From: Methylococcaceae bacterium
GTDB taxonomy: Bacteria > Pseudomonadota > Gammaproteobacteria > Methylococcales > Methylomonadaceae
Assembly (NCBI GenBank): GCA_003542275.1
Contig: DPKY01000024.1
Coordinates: 1 to 7,480 of the forward strand
Length of the DNA stretch: 7,480 bases
Direction: 5' to 3'
Part shown: positions 1-6,074 of the stretch, in pieces
How the letters are laid out: each line of letters begins with the position of its first letter
Position numbering within the stretch: position 1 is the stretch's first letter
Position numbers and translations under genes: made by a program
Notes under the pieces: generated by a model
What the model saw: only the letters and a program-made list of their open reading frames with translations
What the model was told of the DNA's origin: nothing
Databases searched by the model: none

Positions 1-843
1 GTGTAGCATTGTGCGCTCAAGGCAGAGCGTCTCTGTTTGTTGCGTGAAAACAGCTTGATTTTCCAGCGCAAACAACACACTTGCTTGTGTTAGCACATTG
101 ATATTGTAGGGTAATCGAATTTTGTGCAGTTGGGCAATGATGTCACGTTCACCAACAAGATAGCCTAAACGCAAACCCGCTAATCCCATTTTAGACACGG
201 TACGCATAACCAAAACATTGTGCGCTACTTTGTGCATAAAACTGGCTTTATTGGCAAAAGGTTCATAAGCTTCATCGATAATCACAAGACCGTTTGCTGC
301 ATCAATAATACGCTCGATGGCTTGCGCATCAAAAAGATTCCCCGTGGGATTATTGGGATACGCAAGAAAAATGACAGCAGGATTGTATTCTTCAATGGCG
401 GCGAGCATAGCGGGAAGGTCTAAATCAAACGTCTTTTCATTCAGCGCTACGCCGTGATAATGCAAGCCTAGCGCATCGCTGATTTGTTTGTACATCACAA
501 AGCTAGGCGTTGTGCTCACTATGTGAGCATCAGGGCGCAGCGCCATCAAGAGTAATTGAATAATTTCATCGGAGCCATTGCCAAGCAAAATATCCAGCGA
601 ATCAGGCAGTTGATTAGCCATTTTTAGGGCATGGATCACCTGCTGCGCTTGTGGGTCAGGGTAGCGGTTAATTTCACAAGCACTTAAACGCGCAAGCCAG
701 GCTTCTTTCAGCGATGCAGGCAAGCTGTAAGGGTTTTCCATGGCATCAAGTTTAATCAAGCCATCGGCTTTAGCAACGTGATAAGCAGACAATGCAAGCA
801 CTTCTGGACGCAAGAGTGTGTGTATAAAATGGGATGTTGACAT
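1..843 (-). CDS. hisC: Histidinol-phosphate aminotransferase, N-terminal part (runs off left edge)
   Basis: PLP-dependent fold-type I (class II) aminotransferase that makes L-histidinol phosphate from imidazole-acetol phosphate and glutamate in cytosolic histidine synthesis. The frame is open from the ATG at 843 to base 1, giving 281 codons. HisC proteins are about 350-370 aa, so roughly 75-90 C-terminal residues lie outside the window. Visible landmarks in order are: the substrate-entry motif DAMENPY (33-39); GNGSDEII; YPNNPTGN (162-169), which contacts the cofactor; IDEAY (189-193), with D190 binding the PLP pyridine nitrogen; SK with K218 as the Schiff-base lysine; GLAGLRLGY with phosphate-binding R225; and RLPYNIN (243-249). 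The start leaves only 24 bp to the divergent tadA, and no Shine-Dalgarno sequence is visible before it (upstream reads TTATTCCAAAATT). Its promoter must therefore lie inside the tadA 5' end; a weak candidate -10, TAAAAT, is at 882-877. It could be a hisC2-type paralogue; the downstream neighbours would tell. Confidence 0.95.
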   Translation of the reverse strand, partial: MSTSHFIHTLLRPEVLALSAYHVAKADGLIKLDAMENPYSLPASLKEAWLARLSACEINRYPDPQAQQVIHALKMANQLPDSLDILLGNGSDEIIQLLLMALRPDAHIVSTTPSFVMYKQISDALGLHYHGVALNEKTFDLDLPAMLAAIEEYNPAVIFLAYPNNPTGNLFDAQAIERIIDAANGLVIIDEAYEPFANKASFMHKVAHNVLVMRTVSKMGLAGLRLGYLVGERDIIAQLHKIRLPYNINVLTQASVLFALENQAVFTQQTETLCLERTMLH

Positions 844-867
844 AATTTTGGAATAAAAAAGTAGACG

Positions 868-1383
868 ATGACGCTTATTTTAACTGATTTAACAGAAAAA
901 CAACGCGAAATAGATGAGAACTGGATGCGTTATGCACTTCGGCTCGCGCAACGCGCACAAGATGCAGGCGAAGTACCCGTAGGGGCGGTGCTCGTCAAAG
1001 ACGACGATGTGATTGCTGAGGGGGCTAACGCCGTGATTGCCACGCACGATGCAACGGCACACGCTGAGATTGTAGCGCTACGGCGAGCTGGCAGGCACAT
1101 TGAAAATTATCGTCTTCTTCACACAACGCTCTACGTGACGCTTGAGCCTTGCGTGATGTGTATGGGGGCAATTAGCCATGCGAGGGTAAAACGATTAGTG
1201 TTTGGCGCTTATGACGAAAAGCGCGGTGCCGTATGCCACGCCCTCCACCTTGCTCATGCAGATTTTCTCAATCACCATGTCAGCTGGGTAGGGGGCGTGC
1301 TTCAAACACCCTGTTCGCAATTATTGAAAGATTTTTTTATCATGCGCCGTCAACAAGCAAAAAAAACGCGTCATTTTTCTTGA
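868..1383 (+). CDS. tadA: tRNA-specific adenosine(34) deaminase
   Basis: Zinc-dependent deaminase that converts A34 to inosine in the anticodon of tRNA-Arg(ACG), allowing one tRNA to read CGU, CGC and CGA; it is cytosolic and normally essential. The 171-aa product is close to E. coli TadA in length. It shows the deaminase signature: H65-A66-E67 (zinc ligand and catalytic proton-shuttle Glu) and P94-C95-V96-M97-C98 (two zinc cysteines), followed by the C-terminal helix with DFFIMRRQ. The helix starting at WMRYAL aligns with E. coli after an N-terminal extension of about 8 residues. The ATG at 868 is the earliest possible, because an in-frame TAG lies at 862-864. The next ATG, at 925, would remove part of the first helix. 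No good ribosome binding site precedes 868. The 3' end overlaps the convergent response-regulator gene by 13 bp. Guanine deaminase and CMP deaminases share the fold, but the overall match is to TadA. Confidence 0.95.
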   Translation: MTLILTDLTEKQREIDENWMRYALRLAQRAQDAGEVPVGAVLVKDDDVIAEGANAVIATHDATAHAEIVALRRAGRHIENYRLLHTTLYVTLEPCVMCMGAISHARVKRLVFGAYDEKRGAVCHALHLAHADFLNHHVSWVGGVLQTPCSQLLKDFFIMRRQQAKKTRHFS

Positions 1384-1754
1384 AATGCTTTGACAATCTC
1401 AAGGAGCTCAATGGGACTAAACGGCTTCACACGGTACACATCTGCACCGGCTTGCATCCCCATATCAATGTCACTTTGTCGGCCTTTCCCTGATAGGAGT
1501 ACAACGTAACACGATTTATATTCAGATTCTTTGATGTGGCGACATAAATCTACGCCATTCATCTCACCGGGCATCATAACGTCAGCAATGACAATATCAG
1601 GCAATGCTTCTTTGACAATTCTCAGTCCATCAATCCCATTGTCGGCTTCAAATAATTGATAATCTGTTTGACGCGTTAGCGTAATGCGTAACAGTGTGCG
1701 CATTTGCATATTATCATCAACAATTAAAATCTTTAATTTTTTATCAGCCATCAT
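1371..1754 (-). CDS. Single-domain response regulator (CheY-like receiver)
   Basis: Stand-alone phospho-acceptor receiver domain with no output domain. Such proteins act by protein-protein contact (CheY, PilH, DivK types) or as phosphorelay intermediates in the cytosol. Numbering from the ATG at 1754 (127 aa): acidic pair D13-D14 for Mg2+, phospho-acceptor D58 in IADVMMPG, switch Ser S88 in VVLLSG, and conserved K110 in the RVKPF motif with the preceding aromatic Y107. All catalytic residues are present. The frame could open at a TTG (1757), but AGGA at 1763-1760 sits 5 nt before the ATG at 1754 and 8 nt before the ATG at 1751, so one of these two is the start. It lies 92 bp downstream of the FliK-like gene on the same strand, which suggests a motility or surface-behaviour role by context only. 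No histidine kinase is in view, so its partner is unknown. The 3' end overlaps tadA. Confidence 0.9.
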   Translation of the reverse strand: MMADKKLKILIVDDNMQMRTLLRITLTRQTDYQLFEADNGIDGLRIVKEALPDIVIADVMMPGEMNGVDLCRHIKESEYKSCYVVLLSGKGRQSDIDMGMQAGADVYRVKPFSPIELLEIVKAFQEK

Positions 1755-1759
1755 CAATT

Positions 1760-1763
1760 TCCT
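1760..1763 (-). promoter_or_regulatory. Ribosome binding site of the response regulator
   Basis: AGGA inside TAAAGGAAATTG on the minus strand, 5 nt before the ATG at 1754 and 8 nt before the ATG at 1751. It rules out the overlapping in-frame TTG at 1757 as the likely start. Confidence 0.6.
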
Positions 1764-1831
1764 TTAGCGCGTCATGTCTAAAACAGCATCAGTCCAACAT
1801 TTACTTTATCGTCAACGTATTTGAGAATAGC

Positions 1832-1840
1832 ATTCTAGCA
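1832..1840 (-). promoter_or_regulatory. Candidate extended -10 promoter for the response regulator
   Basis: On the minus strand, directly after the FliK-like stop codon, TGCTAGAAT fits an extended -10 (TG-n-TAGAAT, five of six bases to TATAAT). No recognisable -35 box lies 17 bp upstream. If used, transcription would start near 1825 and give a leader of about 70 nt. The gene may instead, or also, be read through from the FliK-like gene. A second element, GACGATAA at 1813-1806, resembles the sigma-28 -10 box (7 of 8 bases), but the matching -35 is poor. Confidence 0.3.
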
Positions 1841-1846
1841 AAAAAA

Positions 1847-3700
1847 TCACACGGTTTCATTCAATAACGCGTGCCCCATGGAAGCGTATACAGATTTGAG
1901 TGGCTTAAAACTCGTATTTGACGTCATCAACCCACTGATTAAACCGGCGTTATGGAGTTGCTGTTTTAATGTTTCCAGATTTTTGCTGATTAAATGGGTT
2001 GTTTCAGGTAATTGATTTTTAAAATGAGTATTGATCACACCATTTTGATAAGCAATCACGCATTGCACACCGCCTAATGATGGCGGCGAGAGCGTTAAAT
2101 TCACCGACCAGTTTTGCGATGGTTTCGCATCGGTACTTGATGTTTTTTCACGCTGAATTTCCATTGCTAAGGTTTCCACTTTATTGCCCACTAAAAAGGG
2201 CAGCTCAACGGCCCATAATTGCTTATTGCTGTCGTCACTTGGCAGTGAATGAAGTTGATCAAGCACCACTTTAGCCAGTGCATTTTCTGTTTTATTGTGC
2301 AGTGTTTTTAAACTTTCCACTTGCGTTTTACTCAGCTCTAATTCTCGATGTTGAGAGAGGCCTTGTTTGAGCGTAGTCATCAATTTAAACAAATCCTGTT
2401 TAAAATCATTGCTAATGATAGGCTCTGCTGGCGCTTCTTGATGCACTTGCGCCGTGTCTGCTTCGGCGGATTGCGCCGTTTTTAAGTGCGGCAAAATCGC
2501 ATTAGCCAGCTGCTTGAGTGATTGCGGAACGGTTTCGCCTTGGGCGAGTTGTTGCAAGGCTTCATGGAGCTGCGTTTGGGTTTGCAATAGCCCTGCGGCG
2601 CCGGCTTCATCATGTTGCGTATTGGCATCCTGTTTTAATAAACCTTGCAAAAATGCGGAAGTCATTTGTTTTACTTGCGCACTCACGCCTTCGTGTTGCA
2701 TGAGGCGAAGTAAGGGCAATTTTAAATCAATCGGTGGTGCAGTAGGGATGGTCGGCGACGTTGTGGCACGCGTGGGCGATTTTAAAAAAGTAGGGTTCGT
2801 TGCATTTGCTTCAAAAAAAATGCCTGAAGAATAGACTAAATGTTTTAATTTTTGAGGATTAAATAATTGCTCTTTAGGTTGCAAATGCTCAAATAATGCC
2901 GAAGCGTGTTGTTTTAATGTTTGGGCGAGTGATTCATTTTGAATGTCCATGTGCGGCAAATTGCTACGCAACTGATCAAATAGCACACTGGACGATTCAT
3001 GACGTGGCAATAACTGTTTAACGTACTCACTGACCTGCGCATCACGCCCCTGTGCGTGACTGAGCGTGGGTAATTGTTTAAATTCGGGCAGTGAGCCAAT
3101 TTTGGTAATGGCTAATACGAGTGACTGCCCAACACGCAAGGGGTCGCCGTTTTCGCTAGGAAGGCGTTGCAGTTGGCTTGGGTCAATGCTAATGAGCATT
3201 TTTTTGCTGGTTGCCGTTTTTTGTGCATCATCAATGAACAGCTGTAATTGAATTTTGTTGCCTACCAGTCCGACCACCTCCGCTTGCATGGGGTGCTGGC
3301 CTTGAAGATTGTTAGAAAAATTGCGTAATGATTCATCAATGCGATTGAGTAGGGGCGCATTGGCGAGCGTGAGGCGCATCGCGTTCATTTTTTCTGCGCT
3401 AGGGAGCGTCGCATTTGACGATGAGGTATTGAGCGCAATAACTTTAAATTCAAGCTCTGGTGTGGTTTTAGTGACTTGTAGCGTGATATTTTGCCCTAAA
3501 TGAGGCGTCAGTGACGCCCAAGTATTTTGGTTTTCAACAGCAATAAACTGCCCCGCCCAGCGCAACGTCATCACATTATCATTGATAGCGACAACATTCA
3601 CAGGGAGTTTTTGTCCAACTGTTAAATTTAAATTACCCTCGACCACGCTTTTCATGGCTTGGAGCATTTGATTGTTAAACGACGAGGTCTGAATATCCAT
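1847..3700 (-). CDS. FliK-like flagellar hook-length control protein
   Basis: 617-aa protein whose C-terminal part (about 495-590) matches the FliK C-terminal (Flg_hook) domain: a beta-rich block WSVNLTLSPPSLGGV (531-545), then a strand with VIAYQNGVINTHF, then a helix ending LKQQLHNAGL. In characterised FliK this domain contacts FlhB and switches export specificity from rod/hook to filament substrates. The N-terminal part has two segments that look like small beta modules (about 25-90 and 137-200). The middle (about 220-480) is Gln/Leu/His-rich, probably helical, with a Pro/Thr-rich stretch at 308-324. This fits the secreted ruler-like region of FliK, but it is poorly conserved. There are no transmembrane segments. 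AGGA at 3711-3708 lies 7 nt before the ATG. The gene sits between aspS and a receiver gene, not in a flagellar operon, so it could be a second FliK-domain family rather than the primary hook ruler; I leave the symbol blank. A sigma-28-like promoter precedes it. Confidence 0.8.
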   Translation of the reverse strand: MDIQTSSFNNQMLQAMKSVVEGNLNLTVGQKLPVNVVAINDNVMTLRWAGQFIAVENQNTWASLTPHLGQNITLQVTKTTPELEFKVIALNTSSSNATLPSAEKMNAMRLTLANAPLLNRIDESLRNFSNNLQGQHPMQAEVVGLVGNKIQLQLFIDDAQKTATSKKMLISIDPSQLQRLPSENGDPLRVGQSLVLAITKIGSLPEFKQLPTLSHAQGRDAQVSEYVKQLLPRHESSSVLFDQLRSNLPHMDIQNESLAQTLKQHASALFEHLQPKEQLFNPQKLKHLVYSSGIFFEANATNPTFLKSPTRATTSPTIPTAPPIDLKLPLLRLMQHEGVSAQVKQMTSAFLQGLLKQDANTQHDEAGAAGLLQTQTQLHEALQQLAQGETVPQSLKQLANAILPHLKTAQSAEADTAQVHQEAPAEPIISNDFKQDLFKLMTTLKQGLSQHRELELSKTQVESLKTLHNKTENALAKVVLDQLHSLPSDDSNKQLWAVELPFLVGNKVETLAMEIQREKTSSTDAKPSQNWSVNLTLSPPSLGGVQCVIAYQNGVINTHFKNQLPETTHLISKNLETLKQQLHNAGLISGLMTSNTSFKPLKSVYASMGHALLNETV

Positions 3701-3747
3701 GTAAAAATCCTAAACGCAAAATAAATCGATAGGGTGGGGATATTACG

Positions 3748-3774
3748 TTATCGCAACTTGAGTACAAAACTAAA
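3748..3774 (-). promoter_or_regulatory. Candidate sigma-28 (FliA) promoter upstream of the FliK-like gene
   Basis: Read on the minus strand: TTTAGTTT (3774-3767), exactly 11 nt, then TGCGATAA (3755-3748). The enterobacterial FliA consensus is TAAAGTTT-N11-GCCGATAA. Each half matches 6 of 8 bases, the CGATAA core is complete and the spacing is exact. The start would be near 3741, giving a leader of about 40 nt with a good ribosome binding site. The weak point is TTTA in place of TAAA in the -35. An overlapping sigma-70 reading (TTGTAC-N16-TAATAT) is possible but poorer. Confidence 0.5.
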
Positions 3775-3836
3775 ATTCCCAAAAATGCGAACTCAGTCAC
3801 AATTCTCACCTTTTAACTGTATGCGATACATCAATC

Positions 3837-3868
3837 GCGAAGGGTCACCTAAAACGGGGACGCTTCGC
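3837..3868. repeat. Imperfect inverted repeat downstream of aspS
   Basis: GCGAAG (3837-3842) pairs with CTTCGC (3863-3868). Inside, after single mismatches, GTC pairs with GAC and CC with GG around a 6-nt loop. It begins 28 bp past the aspS stop codon, where a 3'-end hairpin would be expected, but no T-run follows on the minus strand. It is not a classical intrinsic terminator; it could protect a 3' end or mark factor-dependent termination. An alternative shorter hairpin, GCGAT-N6-ATCGC (3823-3838), overlaps its edge. Confidence 0.35.
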
Positions 3869-3896
3869 CAGTAACCTCAAAGTGATTTGCGTGTTT

Positions 3897-5681
3897 TTAC
3901 GCTTTTTCTTTTCCTGCAGGTTTGATAAGACGAATGCCCAATTCTTTGAGTTGTTCATCGGTAACCACTGCCGGAGCGCTCACCAATGGACAGGCGGCTG
4001 ATTGTGTTTTAGGAAAGGCAATCACATCACGAATAGAATGTGAACCTGTCATCAACATCACCAAACGGTCAAGTCCAAACGCAAGGCCACCATGTGGTGG
4101 TGCACCGTATTTTAAGGCGTCAAGTAAGAAACCAAATTTTTCACGCGCTTCCTCTTCCCCAATGCCCAAAATGTCAAACACGGTTTGCTGCATCGCTGGG
4201 CGGTTAATACGAATAGAGCCACCGCCGACTTCTGTGCCGTTTAACACCAGGTCATACGCACGAGAGAGCGCTGTGGCTGGGTTGGCTTTTAATTCGTCAA
4301 CAGAGCAACTTGGTGCAGTGAAGGGGTGGTGAATGGCATTAAAGCGATTGGCTTTCTCATCCCACTCAAACATGGGGAAATCAACCACCCAAACCGGTTT
4401 CCAATCTCCTTCAATTAAGTTGAGATCATGGCCTAATTTCACACGCAACGCGCCCATCGCTTCGTTGACAATATGGGTTTTATCGGCACCAAAGAAGAGT
4501 AAATCGCCATTTTGCGCTTGGGTTTTTTCGAGCACGCTCGCCCACACTTGCTCGGGAGCAAATTTCACAATCGGTGATTGCAAACCGTCAATGCCTGCGT
4601 TGACGTCGTTGACTTTGATATAGGCCAAGCCTTTCGCGCCATAAATGCCAACAAATTTCGTTAAGTCATCAATTTCTTTGCGCGTCAACTCTCCCCCACG
4701 CGGCACACGCATAGCCACCACGCGGCCTTTTGGATCATTTGCTGGCGCGGAGAATACTTTGAAATCCACTGTTTTCATTTCATCAGCAATGTCAACAAGT
4801 TCAAGAGGAATACGCAAGTCAGGGCGGTCTACACCAAAACGCGACATAGCCTCAGCGTAGGTCATGCGAGGAAACACGCTATCCAGTTTCACATCAATCA
4901 CTTTTGCAAATAATTGACGAATCATCTCTTCCATGACATTCATGATGTCATCTTCGCTCATGAAAGAGGTTTCAATATCTAATTGGGTAAACTCGGGTTG
5001 ACGGTCTGCGCGTAAATCTTCATCACGAAAACAGCGCACCACTTGATAATAGCGGTCAAAACCAGCAACCATCAGCATTTGTTTGTAGAGTTGTGGCGAT
5101 TGCGGCAAGGCAAAAAAGGCATTTTCGTGTGTGCGACTTGGCACAATGTAATCGCGTGCACCTTCGGGTGTTGCCTTGGTGAGATAAGGCGTTTCCAATT
5201 CAAAAAACTCGTGCTCATCTAAATAATTACGCAAAACACGCGTCACATCACGACGCACTTTCATTTTTTCTTGCATGGCCACTTTGCGCAAATCCAAATA
5301 ACGATAACGCAAACGCAGTTCTTCATTGACGTCAATGTCACTTTCAATAGGGAATGGCGGCGTTTCGGATTCATTTAAGACAACAATACTTTTCGCTAAA
5401 ATTTCAATATCGCCAGTGTGCATATTTTTGTTTGTGGTGCCAGCAGGGCGGGCACGCACTTGACCGCTAATTTGCAGCACATATTCACTGCGCACGTGCT
5501 CGGCAATGCTAAACATATCAGGCAAATCAGGATCAAAAACGACTTGCACAAGCCCTGCACGGTCGCGTAAATCAATAAAAATCACGCCGCCGTGATCGCG
5601 GCGACGATGTACCCAGCCACAAATGGTAACGGTTTGATCAAGTTGTTGAAGGTTAATTTCACCACATTTGTGGGTACGCAT
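3897..5681 (-). CDS. aspS: Aspartyl-tRNA synthetase, non-discriminating type by signature
   Basis: Class IIb aminoacyl-tRNA synthetase that charges tRNA with aspartate in the cytosol. At 594 aa it is full length (E. coli AspRS is 590). Domains in order: N-terminal OB-fold anticodon-binding domain (about 1-105, [12 protein letters not shown] at 21-32); the class II core with motif 1 around 158-178 (TPEGARDY); motif 2, [18 protein letters not shown] (218-235, ATP-binding R219); the bacterial GAD insertion (about 290-420); and motif 3, [13 protein letters not shown] (532-544, R539). H30 and G81 are the residues reported to mark AspRS that also charges tRNA-Asn; E. coli, which discriminates, has L30 and K81. 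It therefore probably supplies Asp-tRNA(Asn) for GatCAB amidation. AGGA at 5692-5689 lies 7 nt before the ATG. The zinc-ribbon gene lies 79 bp upstream on the same strand. In related genomes a DUF502 gene often sits between the two; none is present here. Confidence 0.97.
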   Translation of the reverse strand: MRTHKCGEINLQQLDQTVTICGWVHRRRDHGGVIFIDLRDRAGLVQVVFDPDLPDMFSIAEHVRSEYVLQISGQVRARPAGTTNKNMHTGDIEILAKSIVVLNESETPPFPIESDIDVNEELRLRYRYLDLRKVAMQEKMKVRRDVTRVLRNYLDEHEFFELETPYLTKATPEGARDYIVPSRTHENAFFALPQSPQLYKQMLMVAGFDRYYQVVRCFRDEDLRADRQPEFTQLDIETSFMSEDDIMNVMEEMIRQLFAKVIDVKLDSVFPRMTYAEAMSRFGVDRPDLRIPLELVDIADEMKTVDFKVFSAPANDPKGRVVAMRVPRGGELTRKEIDDLTKFVGIYGAKGLAYIKVNDVNAGIDGLQSPIVKFAPEQVWASVLEKTQAQNGDLLFFGADKTHIVNEAMGALRVKLGHDLNLIEGDWKPVWVVDFPMFEWDEKANRFNAIHHPFTAPSCSVDELKANPATALSRAYDLVLNGTEVGGGSIRINRPAMQQTVFDILGIGEEEAREKFGFLLDALKYGAPPHGGLAFGLDRLVMLMTGSHSIRDVIAFPKTQSAACPLVSAPAVVTDEQLKELGIRLIKPAGKEKA

Positions 5682-5722
5682 AGATTTTTCCTGTTAAAAA
5701 TTAAAATAGTCTTTTTTTCAGC

Positions 5723-5737
5723 CCATGCACGGCATGG
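5723..5737. repeat. Short perfect inverted repeat in the fmdB-like/aspS gap
   Basis: CCATGC-ACG-GCATGG, a 6-bp stem with a 3-nt loop, flanked by AG...CT that extends the symmetry across one mismatch (5720-5740). On the minus-strand transcript it is followed by GCTGAAAAAAAGAC, not a U-run, so it is not a terminator for the upstream gene. It could be a processing or attenuation stem in the aspS leader, or an operator. I see no convincing independent aspS promoter in this 79-bp gap. Confidence 0.35.
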
Positions 5738-5760
5738 ACTTTTCTACTCGGCGTCAAGGC

Positions 5761-5979
5761 TTAAGATGTTGCGTCACCTGCGACATTCTTTTTCGTGCCG
5801 CTTTTAAAATCGGTTTCATACCAGCCTGTTCCTTTTAGGCGAAAGCCTGGCGCAGAAATTTTTTTGATTAAATCAGGTTTTTCGCAAACGGGGCACGCTG
5901 TTAAGGGTTCTGCATTGATTTTTTGTAGCACTTCGTGTTCATGTTGACACGATTGACATTGATATTCGTAAATGGGCAT
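5761..5979 (-). CDS. FmdB-family small zinc-ribbon protein
   Basis: 72-aa protein beginning MPIYEYQCQSCQHEHEV, the standard opening of the FmdB/CxxC-CxxC zinc-ribbon family. Cysteine pairs C8-C11 and C29-C32 form the predicted zinc site. The tail (RLKGTGWYETDFKSGT) is the usual conserved GxGWYxTD segment of the family. It is named after a putative regulator in the formamidase/methanol-amidase cluster; its real function in proteobacteria is not established. Two in-frame codons lie upstream (GTG 5988, ATG 5985), but GGAG at 5991-5988 is only 2 nt from the ATG at 5985 and an ideal 8 nt from the ATG at 5979, so I place the start at 5979. Position next to aspS is common in proteobacteria, which supports co-transcription. 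The stop codon TAA is at 5763-5761. Confidence 0.9.
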   Translation of the reverse strand: MPIYEYQCQSCQHEHEVLQKINAEPLTACPVCEKPDLIKKISAPGFRLKGTGWYETDFKSGTKKNVAGDATS

Positions 5980-5987
5980 TTTCATCA

Positions 5988-5991
5988 CTCC
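5988..5991 (-). promoter_or_regulatory. Ribosome binding site that fixes the zinc-ribbon gene start
   Basis: GGAG in TTTTGGAGTGATG on the minus strand, 8 nt before the ATG at 5979 and too close to the ATG at 5985 or the overlapping GTG at 5988. Confidence 0.65.
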
Positions 5992-6000
5992 AAAATGAAG

Positions 6001-6028
6001 AATGTAGCGTTAATTATTCGTTTTTCAA
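6001..6028 (-). promoter_or_regulatory. Candidate sigma-70 promoter for fmdB-like/aspS
   Basis: On the minus strand, TTGAAA (6028-6023, five of six to TTGACA), 16 bp, then TACATT (6006-6001, four of six to TATAAT). The predicted start near 5995 leaves a leader of about 16 nt that carries the ribosome binding site. The adjoining inverted-repeat cluster (6036-6054) would lie at about -41 to -59 of this promoter. Confidence 0.4.
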
Positions 6029-6035
6029 GGCGCTT

Positions 6036-6054
6036 GCCTATAGAATAGGCCTAT
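6036..6054. repeat. Overlapping inverted repeats in the pyrC/fmdB-like divergent control region
   Basis: GCCTAT-AGA-ATAGGC (6036-6050) is a perfect 6-bp stem. Its right arm is shared with a second perfect palindrome, ATAGGCCTAT (6045-6054). The pentamer CCTAT/ATAGG thus occurs three times in 19 bp in alternating orientation. A good -10 match for pyrC, TAGAAT (6041-6046), lies inside it; the paired -35 (TTCGTT, 6017-6022, spacing 18) is weak. The layout suits an operator that covers the pyrC promoter, or alternative RNA stems if transcription starts upstream. Confidence 0.5.
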
Positions 6055-6074
6055 TTTACAGAATTTTAGAGCTA

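Noticed and set aside
220..423. Small plus-strand frame opposite hisC
   Set aside because: It is antisense to the conserved PLP-binding region of hisC, so hisC codon constraints explain it.
1233..1493. Plus-strand open frame spanning the tadA/response-regulator junction
   Set aside because: It is out of frame with tadA and antisense to the receiver gene, with a low-complexity product and no start signal.
2454..2834. Plus-strand open frame of 126 codons within the FliK-like gene
   Set aside because: It lies antisense to a well-supported gene; the Cys/Ser/Ala-rich product looks like the complement of Gln/Leu/His codons and has no recognisable domain.
3922..4623. Two adjacent plus-strand open frames (136 and 96 codons) opposite aspS
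   Set aside because: Both are antisense shadows of conserved aspS codons, with no domain or ribosome binding site supporting them.
5581..5596. Perfect inverted repeat ATCACG-CCGC-CGTGAT inside the aspS 5' coding region
   Set aside because: It encodes the conserved RDHGGVI segment; the symmetry is explained by codon choice at fixed residues.
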